A stretch of 27,106 bases of DNA from WSZY01 sp964559845 (GTDB taxonomy: Bacteria; Pseudomonadota; Zetaproteobacteria; Mariprofundales; Mariprofundaceae), in contig CAZLJF010000024.1 in assembly GCA_964559845.1 (NCBI GenBank), positions 1 to 27,106 of the forward strand, in the 5' to 3' direction. The translations under genes and the position numbers were made by a program. The notes below the pieces were generated by a model that was given only the letters and a program-made list of their open reading frames with translations, made no database searches and was not told where the DNA came from. Below, piece by piece: positions 7,879 through 15,181 of the stretch. Positions within the stretch are counted from its first letter, which is position 1, and every line of letters starts with the position of its first letter.

Positions 7879-8358
7879 ATGATCAATGCTGAAGAATTGG
7901 AACTGACCGAGAAGCTGGTAGCGATTAACCGCATCTCTACGGCGACTGCCGGCGGACGCCGTATGGGTTTTACCGCCCTGATGGTGGTGGGTGATGGCAA
8001 CGGGCACGTCGGATTCGGACATGCCAAGGCCAAAGAGGTTCCGGAGGCAATCCGCAAGGCCAACGAGATCGCCCGCAAGTCGATGATCTTTGTGCCGCGT
8101 AATGAAGGTACCATTCATTATCAGGTTACCGGTCGTCAGGATGCTTCGCGTGTGCTGATCAAGCCTGCCAGTGAAGGTACCGGTGTTATCGCCTGTGCTG
8201 CTGTGCGTGCGGTGCTTGAGTCGGCCGGTATTCAGGATGTACTGACAAAGAGCCAGGGTTCCCGTAATCCGATCAATGTGGTTCGGGCGACATTCAATGG
8301 CCTGAAGGAACTGGAAAGTCCGGAGCAGGTTGCTGCACGTCGCGGCAAAGCCTCCTGA
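7879..8358 (+). CDS. rpsE: 30S ribosomal protein S5
   Basis: S5 (159 residues) contributes to decoding accuracy and to mRNA unwinding. The N-terminal double-stranded-RNA-binding domain with RISTATAGGRRMGFTALMVV and the C-terminal SQGSRNPINVVRATFNGL are conserved. The N terminus is slightly shorter than in E. coli. The gene starts 10 bases after rplR, whose TAG stop is part of the TAGGAG ribosome-binding site. Confidence 0.97.
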   Translation: MINAEELELTEKLVAINRISTATAGGRRMGFTALMVVGDGNGHVGFGHAKAKEVPEAIRKANEIARKSMIFVPRNEGTIHYQVTGRQDASRVLIKPASEGTGVIACAAVRAVLESAGIQDVLTKSQGSRNPINVVRATFNGLKELESPEQVAARRGKAS

Positions 8359-8394
8359 TTTTCAAGCGTTAGTATTTAGAGTAGGAGCAAGGAC

Positions 8395-8586
8395 ATGGCC
8401 AAGAAGAGTGTTATCCGTGTTCGTCAGGTCAAGAGTGGCATCGGCTACTCCAAGGATCAGAAGGCGACCCTGACAGGTCTGGGTTTTCGTCGATTGAACC
8501 AGATAGTTGAACTGGAAGATACACCGTCCGTTCGCGGCATGGTAAATAAGGTGCGCCACCTCGTGCGTATTGAAGATGCGGAATAG
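8395..8586 (+). CDS. rpmD: 50S ribosomal protein L30
   Basis: L30 (63 residues) is a small, variably present large-subunit protein. VIRVRQVKSGIGYSKDQKAT and GLGFRRLNQIVELEDTPSVRG fit the family closely. A GTAGGAG site lies at 8380-8386. Its presence is normal for proteobacteria and Firmicutes and is not universal in bacteria. Confidence 0.95.
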   Translation: MAKKSVIRVRQVKSGIGYSKDQKATLTGLGFRRLNQIVELEDTPSVRGMVNKVRHLVRIEDAE

Positions 8587-8606
8587 GGCGAGCAGGGAGA
8601 CAATTC

Positions 8607-9056
8607 ATGAAGCTTAATGATATTCAACCAACATCCGGTTCCCGTAAAGCACGCAAGCGTCTGGGCTGCGGCATCGGCACCGGTCATGGTAAAACCGGCG
8701 GACGTGGTCATAAGGGTCAGAAGTCCCGTTCCGGCGGTAAAATCATGCGTGGTTTTGAAGGCGGTCAGATGCCTCTGATTCGCCGTGTGCCCAAGCGTGG
8801 ATTTACACCGCTGGCACGTAATACGTTCCAACTGGTCAATATCGGGCAGCTTGAGAAGTTCCGGGCAGGCAGCAAGATTGATGCGGCCAAACTGTTTGAG
8901 GCCGGCCTCGTGCGCAATGCAGTAGATCCGATCAAGCTGCTGGCCAAAGGCGAACTTTCCAAGAAGCTGGTGGTTACTGTTGCGGCTGCATCGGCTTCAG
9001 CAAAAGAGAAGCTTGAGGCGGCCGGCGGTTCCCTGGCTCTGACTGGGGTTGAATAA
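8607..9056 (+). CDS. rplO: 50S ribosomal protein L15
   Basis: L15 (149 residues) is a late-assembly protein with a long basic N-terminal extension rich in glycine (GCGIGTGHGKTGGRGHKGQK) that threads into 23S rRNA. The central GFEGGQMPLIRRVPKRGF is a family signature. It ends one base before the secY start, so the two are probably translationally coupled. Confidence 0.97.
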   Translation: MKLNDIQPTSGSRKARKRLGCGIGTGHGKTGGRGHKGQKSRSGGKIMRGFEGGQMPLIRRVPKRGFTPLARNTFQLVNIGQLEKFRAGSKIDAAKLFEAGLVRNAVDPIKLLAKGELSKKLVVTVAAASASAKEKLEAAGGSLALTGVE

Positions 9057-9057
9057 G

Positions 9058-10389
9058 ATGGCGCAGGCAGGTCAGCTGGGGGGCTTGGCAAACGTTGGAA
9101 AGATTCCGGAGCTGAAGAGCCGGATACTTTTTACATTGGCAATGCTGATCGTTTATCGCCTGGGCGCACATATTCCGGTTCCGGGTATTGATGCCGCTGT
9201 TCTGGCGCAGTTCTTCAGTCAGGCACAGGGGAGCCTGCTGGGTATGTTCGATATGTTCTCCGGCGGTGCGCTTTCCCGTCTGACCATTTTTGCGCTGGGC
9301 ATTATGCCATATATCTCGGCAGCGATTATCCTGCAGTTAATGACGGTTGTCTCTCCCAAGCTGGAGCAGTTGAAGAAAGAGGGTGAGGCAGGACGTCGCA
9401 AGATTACCCAGTACACCCGTTATGGAACGGTGGGGCTTGCCTTTTTTCAGGCAATCGGCATGTCCGTTGGCCTGGAATCGTTTTCGGTTGCCGGTCAGCC
9501 GGTTGTGGTTGATCCGGGATGGGGTTTTCGCGCCATTACAGTGATTACACTTGTTTCGGGCACTGTATTCCTGATGTGGGTGGGTGAGCAGATCACCGAG
9601 CGTGGTATCGGCAATGGCATCTCAATGATCATTTTTTCCGGTATTGTTGCAGGTCTGCCATCAGCCATTGGTGGCACGCTGGAACTGGCGCGTACCGGTG
9701 AGTATACTGCTTTCACTGTGCTTGGCCTGTTTGCCATGGCGATTCTGGTGACCGGGCTGGTGGTCTGGTTCGAGCGTGCGCAGCGCCGTATTCCGATTCA
9801 GTATGCCAAGCGTCAGGTGGGTAATCGTCTGTATGGCGGCAAGGCATCCTTCCTGCCGTTGAAGGTGAATACGGCAGGTGTGATTCCGCCTATCTTCGCC
9901 TCCTCCCTGATTCTGCTGCCGGCGACGTTCGCACAGTTTACCAAGGGTTCGGAAGGTTTTGGCTGGCTAGGCGACATTTCCGCCCTGCTTTCACCCGGGC
10001 AGTGGCTTTATATGGCCCTGTTCGTAGCCTTGATTGTTTTTTTCTGCTTCTTCTATACCGCGATTGTCTTTAATCCGAAGGATACTGCGGATAACCTGAA
10101 GAAGAATGGCGGCTTTATTCCGGGCATCCGTCCGGGGCAGAAGACGGCGGATTATATTGATTCGGTTCTGACCCGGATTACGGTGGTTGGTGCTGCTTAT
10201 GTGGCCGTGGTTTGTTTGTTACCACAGTATTTGATTAGTGAATTGTCTGTTCCATTCTATTTTGGAGGAACCAGTCTGCTGATTGTGGTGGTTGTGACGA
10301 TGGATACCATGAGCCAGATTCAGTCTCATCTGATGAGTCATCAGTACGAAGGTCTGATGAAGCAGGCACGCCTGAAAACCAGTCGTTAA
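9058..10389 (+). CDS. secY: Protein translocase channel subunit SecY
   Basis: SecY (443 residues) is the central pore of the Sec translocon in the inner membrane. The sequence has the expected ten hydrophobic segments, the plug region after the first one, and signatures such as LSRLTIFALGIMPYISAAII and GNGISMIIFSGIV. Position among ribosomal genes, between rplO and adk, is the canonical one. I chose ATG 9058 (MAQAGQLGGLANVGKIPELK); an in-frame TTG at 9049 would overlap rplO. The stop overlaps the adk start (TAATG). Confidence 0.97.
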   Translation: MAQAGQLGGLANVGKIPELKSRILFTLAMLIVYRLGAHIPVPGIDAAVLAQFFSQAQGSLLGMFDMFSGGALSRLTIFALGIMPYISAAIILQLMTVVSPKLEQLKKEGEAGRRKITQYTRYGTVGLAFFQAIGMSVGLESFSVAGQPVVVDPGWGFRAITVITLVSGTVFLMWVGEQITERGIGNGISMIIFSGIVAGLPSAIGGTLELARTGEYTAFTVLGLFAMAILVTGLVVWFERAQRRIPIQYAKRQVGNRLYGGKASFLPLKVNTAGVIPPIFASSLILLPATFAQFTKGSEGFGWLGDISALLSPGQWLYMALFVALIVFFCFFYTAIVFNPKDTADNLKKNGGFIPGIRPGQKTADYIDSVLTRITVVGAAYVAVVCLLPQYLISELSVPFYFGGTSLLIVVVVTMDTMSQIQSHLMSHQYEGLMKQARLKTSR

Positions 10390-11033
10390 TGAACATTATA
10401 CTGTTTGGACCGCCTGGTGTCGGTAAAGGCACGCAGAGCGACAAGCTGGTTCATGAACTGGGCATTACCCATTTTGCTATGGGGGATATCCTGCGTGCCG
10501 CTGTTAAAGAGGGGACTGTGCTTGGTCTCAAGGCCAGGGAGTATATGGATGCCGGCAAGCTGGTTCCCGATGATGTCGTGATCGGCATGATTGAGGCGCG
10601 TATTATGGATCCTTCAGTGGCAGGCGGTTTCCTGCTGGATGGTTTTCCGCGCAATGTTTCCCAGGCTGAAGCACTGGCTTCAATGCTTGAAAAACATGGT
10701 AAGAGCATTGACCGGGTTATCTTTATGGACGCTCCGGAAGAGATGCTTCTGCAGCGCCTTTGTGGCCGATTGATATGCAGGGGTTGCGGTTTTGGATTTC
10801 ATCGGCATTATTCGCCCCCCCGCGAAGAAGGGCGTTGTGACCGCTGTGGTGGAGAGCTCTACCAGAGAGATGATGACAAGGAAGAGGTGATAAGCCGGCG
10901 CCTTGAAGTTTATACTGAGCAGACAAGGCCACTACTTGAGTATTACAAGGCTCTGCCAACATTCAGGCAACTGGATGCATCGGGGGAAATGGCAGCAGTT
11001 TATGCGATGTTGATCAAGGCGGTAAAGAACTAG
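10389..11033 (+). CDS. adk: Adenylate kinase with zinc-type LID domain
   Basis: Adenylate kinase (214 residues) interconverts ATP plus AMP with two ADP. The P-loop GPPGVGKGT is at residues 7-15, and the AMP-binding DGFPRN at 84-89. The LID domain carries four cysteines (C130, C133, C150, C153), the zinc-binding long form known from Gram-positives and some proteobacteria, whereas E. coli Adk lacks them. The start overlaps the secY stop by one base. Confidence 0.97.
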   Translation: MNIILFGPPGVGKGTQSDKLVHELGITHFAMGDILRAAVKEGTVLGLKAREYMDAGKLVPDDVVIGMIEARIMDPSVAGGFLLDGFPRNVSQAEALASMLEKHGKSIDRVIFMDAPEEMLLQRLCGRLICRGCGFGFHRHYSPPREEGRCDRCGGELYQRDDDKEEVISRRLEVYTEQTRPLLEYYKALPTFRQLDASGEMAAVYAMLIKAVKN

Positions 11034-11036
11034 GAC

Positions 11037-11255
11037 ATGGCAAAAGAAGATATTATTGAAATGTCAGGGGAAGTGGTTGAGAAGCTTCCCAATGCGATGT
11101 TCAGGGTGAAGCTTGAAAATGGTCATGAAGTGTTGTGTACAATTTCAGGCAAAATGCGAAAATTTTATATCCGCATTTTGCCCGGTGATAAGGTGACAGT
11201 CGAGATTTCTCCTTATGACCTTTCGCGTGGCCGTATCAGCTATCGCGAGAAGTAA
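11037..11255 (+). CDS. infA: Translation initiation factor IF-1
   Basis: IF-1 (72 residues, standard length) is an OB-fold protein that occupies the ribosomal A site during initiation. MAKEDIIEMSGEVVEKLPNA, ENGHEVLCTISGKMRKFYIR and SPYDLSRGRI are diagnostic. It starts 3 bases after adk. An infA copy between adk and rpmJ is common in many phyla, while in enterics infA lies elsewhere. Confidence 0.97.
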   Translation: MAKEDIIEMSGEVVEKLPNAMFRVKLENGHEVLCTISGKMRKFYIRILPGDKVTVEISPYDLSRGRISYREK

Positions 11256-11261
11256 AACAGA

Positions 11262-11280
11262 CGGGGTTCACCCCGCTTTT
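11262..11280 (+). terminator. Possible weak terminator or attenuator after infA
   Basis: A 5-bp GC stem (CGGGG with CCCCG) with a TTCA loop is followed by CTTTTG seven bases after the infA stop. The stem is short and the T tract is only four bases, so it would probably terminate only part of the transcripts. It marks a plausible boundary between the spc-type and alpha-type parts of the cluster. Confidence 0.4.
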
Positions 11281-11293
11281 GTTGAATAACAGG

Positions 11294-11322
11294 TTGGCGG
11301 GCTGGATTGTCTGTCATGTAAA
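11294..11322 (+). promoter_or_regulatory. Candidate promoter before rpmJ
   Basis: TTGGCG at 11294-11299 and TGTAAA at 11317-11322 are separated by 17 bases; each matches the sigma-70 consensus at four of six positions. It lies in the 88-base infA-rpmJ gap, the largest gap inside the ribosomal cluster, just after a terminator-like hairpin. It could supply extra transcription of the rpmJ-rpsM-rpsK-rpsD-rpoA-rplQ segment. Evidence is sequence match only. Confidence 0.35.
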
Positions 11323-11343
11323 TGAAACGACGGGGGTAGATCT

Positions 11344-11457
11344 GTGAAGGTCCGTGCGTCAGTGAAAAAGATGTGTAACAAATGTCGGGTGATCCGACGT
11401 AAAGGCGTGGTTCGTATTATTTGCGAGAATCCACGTCATAAGCAGCGTCAGGGCTGA
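11344..11457 (+). CDS. rpmJ: 50S ribosomal protein L36, zinc-binding form
   Basis: This small gene encodes a 37-residue L36 that starts with GTG: VKVRASVKKMCNKCRVIRRK, ending HKQRQG. The zinc ligands C11, C14, C27 and H32 are all present, so it is the zinc (C+) form. A GGGGGTAG ribosome-binding region at 11332-11339 precedes the start. L36 stabilises 23S rRNA near the GTPase centre. The next gene, rpsM, is 28 bases downstream. Confidence 0.96.
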   Translation: MKVRASVKKMCNKCRVIRRKGVVRIICENPRHKQRQG

Positions 11458-11485
11458 CCTGACTTAGTGCGACAAGGAGGCGTAA

Positions 11486-11854
11486 GTGGCACGTATTGCC
11501 GGTGTAAACATTCCTACGAATAAGCGCGTTGTAGTTGCTTTGACTTATATCTTTGGTATCGGTTCAAGCAGTTCCCGTGATATTCTGGCCAAGGCCAAGG
11601 TGAGTGAAGATGTTCGCGTCAAGGATCTCAGCGATGCCGAGGTCAATACGATCCGTGATATTATCAATGCGGATTATACGGTTGAAGGCGATATGCGCCG
11701 TGAAGTAACCATGAGCATCAAGCGTCTGACCGACCTTGGCTGTTACCGTGGTCTGCGTCACCGTAAAGGGCTTCCTGTTCGTGGTCAGCGCAGTAAAACC
11801 AATGCCCGTACTCGCAAGGGGCCACGCCGTACCGTCGCCGGTAAGAAGAAATAA
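11486..11854 (+). CDS. rpsM: 30S ribosomal protein S13
   Basis: S13 (122 residues) is located in the 30S head and contacts P-site tRNA and L5. It starts with GTG after a perfect AAGGAGG at 11474-11480. The N-terminal ARIAGVNIPTNKRVVVALTY and C-terminal GLPVRGQRSKTNARTRKG are diagnostic. Confidence 0.97.
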   Translation: MARIAGVNIPTNKRVVVALTYIFGIGSSSSRDILAKAKVSEDVRVKDLSDAEVNTIRDIINADYTVEGDMRREVTMSIKRLTDLGCYRGLRHRKGLPVRGQRSKTNARTRKGPRRTVAGKKK

Positions 11855-11872
11855 GGATTGTAGGTAAGTAGA

Positions 11873-12259
11873 ATGGCTGCACCAAAAACATCCAAGAAAC
11901 GCGCACGTAAGAATATTGCCAACGCAGTGGCTCACGTGAAGGCGTCATTTAATAATACGATTATTACCTTTACCGACGAATCCGGTAATGCGATCAGCTG
12001 GGCAACCAGCGGTGGCGCCGGTTTCCGTGGTTCCCGCAAGAGTACTCCGTTTGCAGCGCAGGTTGCTGCTGAAGATGCCGCACGCAAGGCAATGGATCAT
12101 GGCGTCAAGAATGTCGCCGTGCTGGTCAAGGGGCCTGGTTCTGGCCGTGAGTCCGCTCTGCGTGCGATTGCTGCAGTCGGCTTAAATGTTACATCGATCC
12201 GTGATGTGACCCCAATCCCTCATAATGGCTGCCGCCCACCAAAGCGGCGCCGCGTTTAG
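11873..12259 (+). CDS. rpsK: 30S ribosomal protein S11
   Basis: S11 (128 residues) forms part of the platform around the mRNA exit and E site. HVKASFNNTIITFTDESGNA, SWATSGGAGFRGSRKSTPFA and the C-terminal TPIPHNGCRPPKRRRV are family signatures. It is followed by rpsD after 12 bases with a TTAGGAG ribosome-binding site formed partly from its own stop. Confidence 0.97.
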   Translation: MAAPKTSKKRARKNIANAVAHVKASFNNTIITFTDESGNAISWATSGGAGFRGSRKSTPFAAQVAAEDAARKAMDHGVKNVAVLVKGPGSGRESALRAIAAVGLNVTSIRDVTPIPHNGCRPPKRRRV

Positions 12260-12271
12260 GAGTTTTAGACA

Positions 12272-12901
12272 ATGGCTCGTTATCTCGAGGCTAAATGCCG
12301 TCTTTGTCGCCGTGAAGGCGAGAAGCTCTACCTGAAGGGTGGAAAGTGCTATTCTGACAAGTGCCCGATTGAGCGCCGTCCCTATGCTCCGGGTATGCAC
12401 GGTCAGAGCCGTCGTCAGAAAGTGTCTGACTATGGAGTCCAGTTGCGTGAAAAGCAGAAAGTGAAACGTATTTATGGTCTGCAGGAAAAGCAGTTCCTTG
12501 GTTATTACAAGGAGGCGGATCGTATGCCTGGCGTTACCGGTCTGAATCTGCTGCGCCTGCTGGAGTCACGCCTGGATAACATCGTTTATCGTATGGGGAT
12601 GGCAGCATCGCGTACGGAAGCGCGTCAGCTGGTTCGTCATAAGCAAGTCAAAGTTAATGGTCGCTGGGTGAACATTCCCTCCTATCAGGTGCCGCTCGGT
12701 TCCCGTATCACCATCAGCGAGAAGGCCGCGGATCAGCTGCGTGTTAACGCATCTGTCGAGGCGGCATCGCAGCGTGGTACTGCAGAGTGGCTGGATGTTG
12801 ACCTGACAACCAAACAGGCGACATACCGCGAATTGCCAGCACGCGAACAGCTTGATCCGGGTATCCGCGAACAGCTGATTGTTGAATTGTACTCCAAGTA
12901 A
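12272..12901 (+). CDS. rpsD: 30S ribosomal protein S4, zinc-binding form
   Basis: S4 (209 residues) nucleates assembly of the 16S 5' domain and affects decoding fidelity. The N-terminal domain has C9, C12, C26 and C31, the spacing of the zinc site seen in Thermus S4, whereas E. coli S4 lacks it. The S4 RNA-binding domain follows (RLDNIVYRMGMAASRTEARQ, KVNGRWVNIPSYQVPLG). Placement between rpsK and rpoA is the E. coli-like order; to my knowledge rpsD is not in this operon in Alphaproteobacteria. Confidence 0.97.
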   Translation: MARYLEAKCRLCRREGEKLYLKGGKCYSDKCPIERRPYAPGMHGQSRRQKVSDYGVQLREKQKVKRIYGLQEKQFLGYYKEADRMPGVTGLNLLRLLESRLDNIVYRMGMAASRTEARQLVRHKQVKVNGRWVNIPSYQVPLGSRITISEKAADQLRVNASVEAASQRGTAEWLDVDLTTKQATYRELPAREQLDPGIREQLIVELYSK

Positions 12902-12917
12902 TCATTGAGGGCATAAT

Positions 12918-13886
12918 ATGGATCTGATTAAACCACGTTCGATCACGGTTGAAGAAATCGTACCAGGTCGTACAGCAAAGATTACCTTTGAGCCACTGGA
13001 ACGCGGTTATGGTACAACCATTGGTAACAGCCTGCGTCGCATGCTACTCTCCTCTCTGCCAGGCGGAGCAGTAACATCGGTCAAGTTTGACGGTGTGGCA
13101 CATGAGTTTGATACCATTAAGGGTGTTCGTGAAGATGTGATGGATATTATCCTGTCACTGAAAGAACTTGATCTGAGTATGACCGGTGATGAAAGTGTTT
13201 CCATTACGCTGGATGCAAAGGGGCCGGCAGTCGTAACGGCCGGAGATATTCAGTGCCCGGCAGGTGTTGCGATAATGAATCCGGAAATGGTTCTGGCACA
13301 TCTGAATGAAGATGCAACGCTGAAGTTTGAAGCGGTTGTCGAGAAGGGTTATGGCTATGACCCGGCGCAGGAGCGTGAAGATGATGAGCGGGCAGTAGGC
13401 TTTCTGCTGGTTGACGCCTCATATTCACCGATTCGCCGTGTGGCAACACGTGTTGAAAATGCGCGTGTCAGTCGGAAGACCAACTATGACAAGCTGATCA
13501 TGGAGATTGAGACCAATGGTTCGATCTCCCCGGAAGAGGCGATTGGCGCCGCAGCGAAGATTATTCAGGATCAGCTGGTTGTTTTTGCGGATTTCAATGC
13601 ACTGGAAGCTGAAGAGGAGCAGGATGCCGATGATGTCGGCATTGCTGATGTCCTGGCACAGCCGATTGACCATCTTGATCTCTCTGTCCGTTCGATGAAC
13701 TGTCTGAAGAGTGATGATATCTTTCGTGTTGGCGACCTTGTCCAGCGTACCGAGCAGGAGATGTTGCGCACACCTAACTTTGGTCGCAAATCACTGACCG
13801 AAATCAAGGAAGTGCTTGAGAATATGGGTTTGAGTCTGGGCATGAAGCTGGAAGGCTGGCCGCCTGAAGAATCCACAGAAGCTTAA
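12918..13886 (+). CDS. rpoA: RNA polymerase alpha subunit
   Basis: RpoA (322 residues) dimerises to nucleate RNA polymerase. The N-terminal domain (residues about 1-230) shows ERGYGTTIGNSLRRMLLSSL, the dimer and beta-contact region. The C-terminal domain (about 245-315) contains VRSMNCLKSDDI, including the arginine equivalent to E. coli R265 that binds UP elements, and GRKSLTEIKEVLENMGLSLG. The domains are joined by an acidic linker. No unusual insertion is seen. Confidence 0.97.
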   Translation: MDLIKPRSITVEEIVPGRTAKITFEPLERGYGTTIGNSLRRMLLSSLPGGAVTSVKFDGVAHEFDTIKGVREDVMDIILSLKELDLSMTGDESVSITLDAKGPAVVTAGDIQCPAGVAIMNPEMVLAHLNEDATLKFEAVVEKGYGYDPAQEREDDERAVGFLLVDASYSPIRRVATRVENARVSRKTNYDKLIMEIETNGSISPEEAIGAAAKIIQDQLVVFADFNALEAEEEQDADDVGIADVLAQPIDHLDLSVRSMNCLKSDDIFRVGDLVQRTEQEMLRTPNFGRKSLTEIKEVLENMGLSLGMKLEGWPPEESTEA

Positions 13887-13907
13887 GGATTAGAGAGGTA
13901 TCACACG

Positions 13908-14303
13908 ATGAGACATCGTAAACATCATGGTTCTCTTGGACTGCCGACCGGACACCGTCGCGCAGTGATGGCAAATCTTGCGGCTGCATTGTTGACTCAT
14001 GGTCGCATTGAAACAACGCAGGCCAAGGCGCGTGCAGTTCGACCGTATGTTGAAAAGCTTATTACTCTTGGCAAGGCAGGAGATCTTCATTCCCGTCGTC
14101 AGGCATTGGCCAAATTGCGTCATCGTCCGGTTGTTGACCGTTTGTTCAATGATGTCGCACCTCTCTTCGCTGAGCGTGCAGGTGGCTATACACGTATCAT
14201 CAAGACCCGTTTCAGGGCTGGTGATGCTGCTCCAATGGCCATTATCGAGCTGGTTGACCAGGTTAGCAGTAGTAACAGCGAGGAAGAGACTGCGGAGGCG
14301 TAA
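13908..14303 (+). CDS. rplQ: 50S ribosomal protein L17
   Basis: L17 (131 residues) sits beside the tunnel exit. MRHRKHHGSLGLPTGHRRAV and HGRIETTQAKARAVRPYVEK are family signatures. The C terminus ends in a short acidic tail. It is the last gene of the cluster, 26 bases before a strong intrinsic terminator. Confidence 0.97.
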   Translation: MRHRKHHGSLGLPTGHRRAVMANLAAALLTHGRIETTQAKARAVRPYVEKLITLGKAGDLHSRRQALAKLRHRPVVDRLFNDVAPLFAERAGGYTRIIKTRFRAGDAAPMAIIELVDQVSSSNSEEETAEA

Positions 14304-14328
14304 GGCTCTTTTATCCAAATGTTTAGGG

Positions 14329-14355
14329 AGGCCGCCATGGGCGGCCTCTTTTTTG
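14329..14355 (+). terminator. Strong intrinsic terminator of the ribosomal cluster
   Basis: A perfect 9-bp stem GAGGCCGCC / GGCGGCCTC with a three-base ATG spacer is followed by six T residues. It lies 26 bases after the rplQ stop and is the clear end of the long ribosomal transcription unit. Confidence 0.93.
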
Positions 14356-14383
14356 TTATTCGGCGTACCTTCAGTTTATAATA
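14354..14383 (+). promoter_or_regulatory. Candidate promoter of the lipoprotein gene
   Basis: TTGTTA at 14354-14359 and a perfect TATAAT at 14378-14383 are separated by 18 bases, directly after the rplQ terminator. The transcript would have a leader of roughly 60 bases before the ATG at 14453. An alternative closer to the gene is TTGACC at 14416-14421, with a poorer TTGAAT at 14439. Confidence 0.5.
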
Positions 14384-14452
14384 ACAGGGTTTGCCGGCAG
14401 ATAGCGAATCGCCCATTGACCCGAAGTTGATTCCCGGTTTGAATGCCGCGCT

Positions 14453-15127
14453 ATGAAATATTCACTGCGTTTCCTAACATTAATGATTGCAATATTCGGG
14501 ATCTCCGCCTGCGCCGATATGCCATCCCTGATTCAGTGGCATGATGACGAGGACAAGCCCGCCTATGCACAGGGTAGTGATCAGAGTCTCCCTGGAGCAG
14601 CTTCACGTGCACCGCTTGATGTGCCACCTGTGTTGAGGGGTGAGGTTGAGGTTCCTGCACCGGATAAAATTGCAAACGGGAACGGATCTCTGATATCTCC
14701 TGCCGGCCCTGATAAAAAGCTGGTTGCCGGTCAGGCCGTCTCTCTGGATGCCAGAATCTATGAAAGCAGTGCTGCTGAGGTGTTTTCAGCTGCAGTTGAT
14801 GCCATGACGGCACTGAATATGCCGGTTCAGAGTGTCGACTCCCCCAGCGGAACCCTGACAACAGACTGGATAAGGCAGAATTCGGTTAGTGCGAATGCGA
14901 CTATCTCTGCAATGGGCAGCCTGTTTGGCGGTGGCGTACAGGGGGTACGTTACCGTTTTGTGGTACGCGTATTACGCCAGAAGGCCGAGGCGTCAGAGAT
15001 GACAAGGCTGGAGATTCGCACCATTGGTCAGGCATTTATCAACCGTCACTGGGTGAACCGTCCGATTCAGCGCAAAGTGGCGGACGAACTCTTTACTGCG
15101 GTGGACGAGCGCCTTTCCAGGCAGTAG
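14453..15127 (+). CDS. Predicted lipoprotein, DUF3576-like
   Basis: This 224-residue protein starts with a lipoprotein signal peptide: a basic N terminus, a hydrophobic core and a lipobox ISAC with the lipidated cysteine at position 20. Residue +2 is alanine, so sorting to the outer membrane is likely. A flexible, Pro/Ala/Asp-rich stretch (about 25-90) precedes a C-terminal domain (about 100-224) with alternating hydrophobic residues, including TTDWIRQNSVSANA and the Arg-rich YRFVVRVLRQ. The shape recalls DUF3576 family lipoproteins of Alphaproteobacteria and, more loosely, BamC-like helix-grip domains. The family name is from memory and the function unknown. No strong ribosome-binding site is visible. 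It converges on trpC. Confidence 0.75.
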   Translation: MKYSLRFLTLMIAIFGISACADMPSLIQWHDDEDKPAYAQGSDQSLPGAASRAPLDVPPVLRGEVEVPAPDKIANGNGSLISPAGPDKKLVAGQAVSLDARIYESSAAEVFSAAVDAMTALNMPVQSVDSPSGTLTTDWIRQNSVSANATISAMGSLFGGGVQGVRYRFVVRVLRQKAEASEMTRLEIRTIGQAFINRHWVNRPIQRKVADELFTAVDERLSRQ

Positions 15128-15149
15128 GGAATCTAAACTGTTGAATAGA

Positions 15150-15180
15150 GGCAGTGTGTCAATGATGCACCGCCTTTTTT
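15150..15180 (+). terminator. Intrinsic terminator after the lipoprotein gene
   Basis: The hairpin at 15150-15174 pairs GGC, GTGTGTC with GATGCAC, GCC (one A-C mismatch and two G-T pairs in an 11-step stem) around an AAT loop, and is followed by six T residues. It is 22 bases after the lipoprotein stop and abuts the end of trpC on the other strand. It has no T tract on the minus strand, so it serves the + strand gene. Confidence 0.75.
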
Positions 15181-15181
15181 A

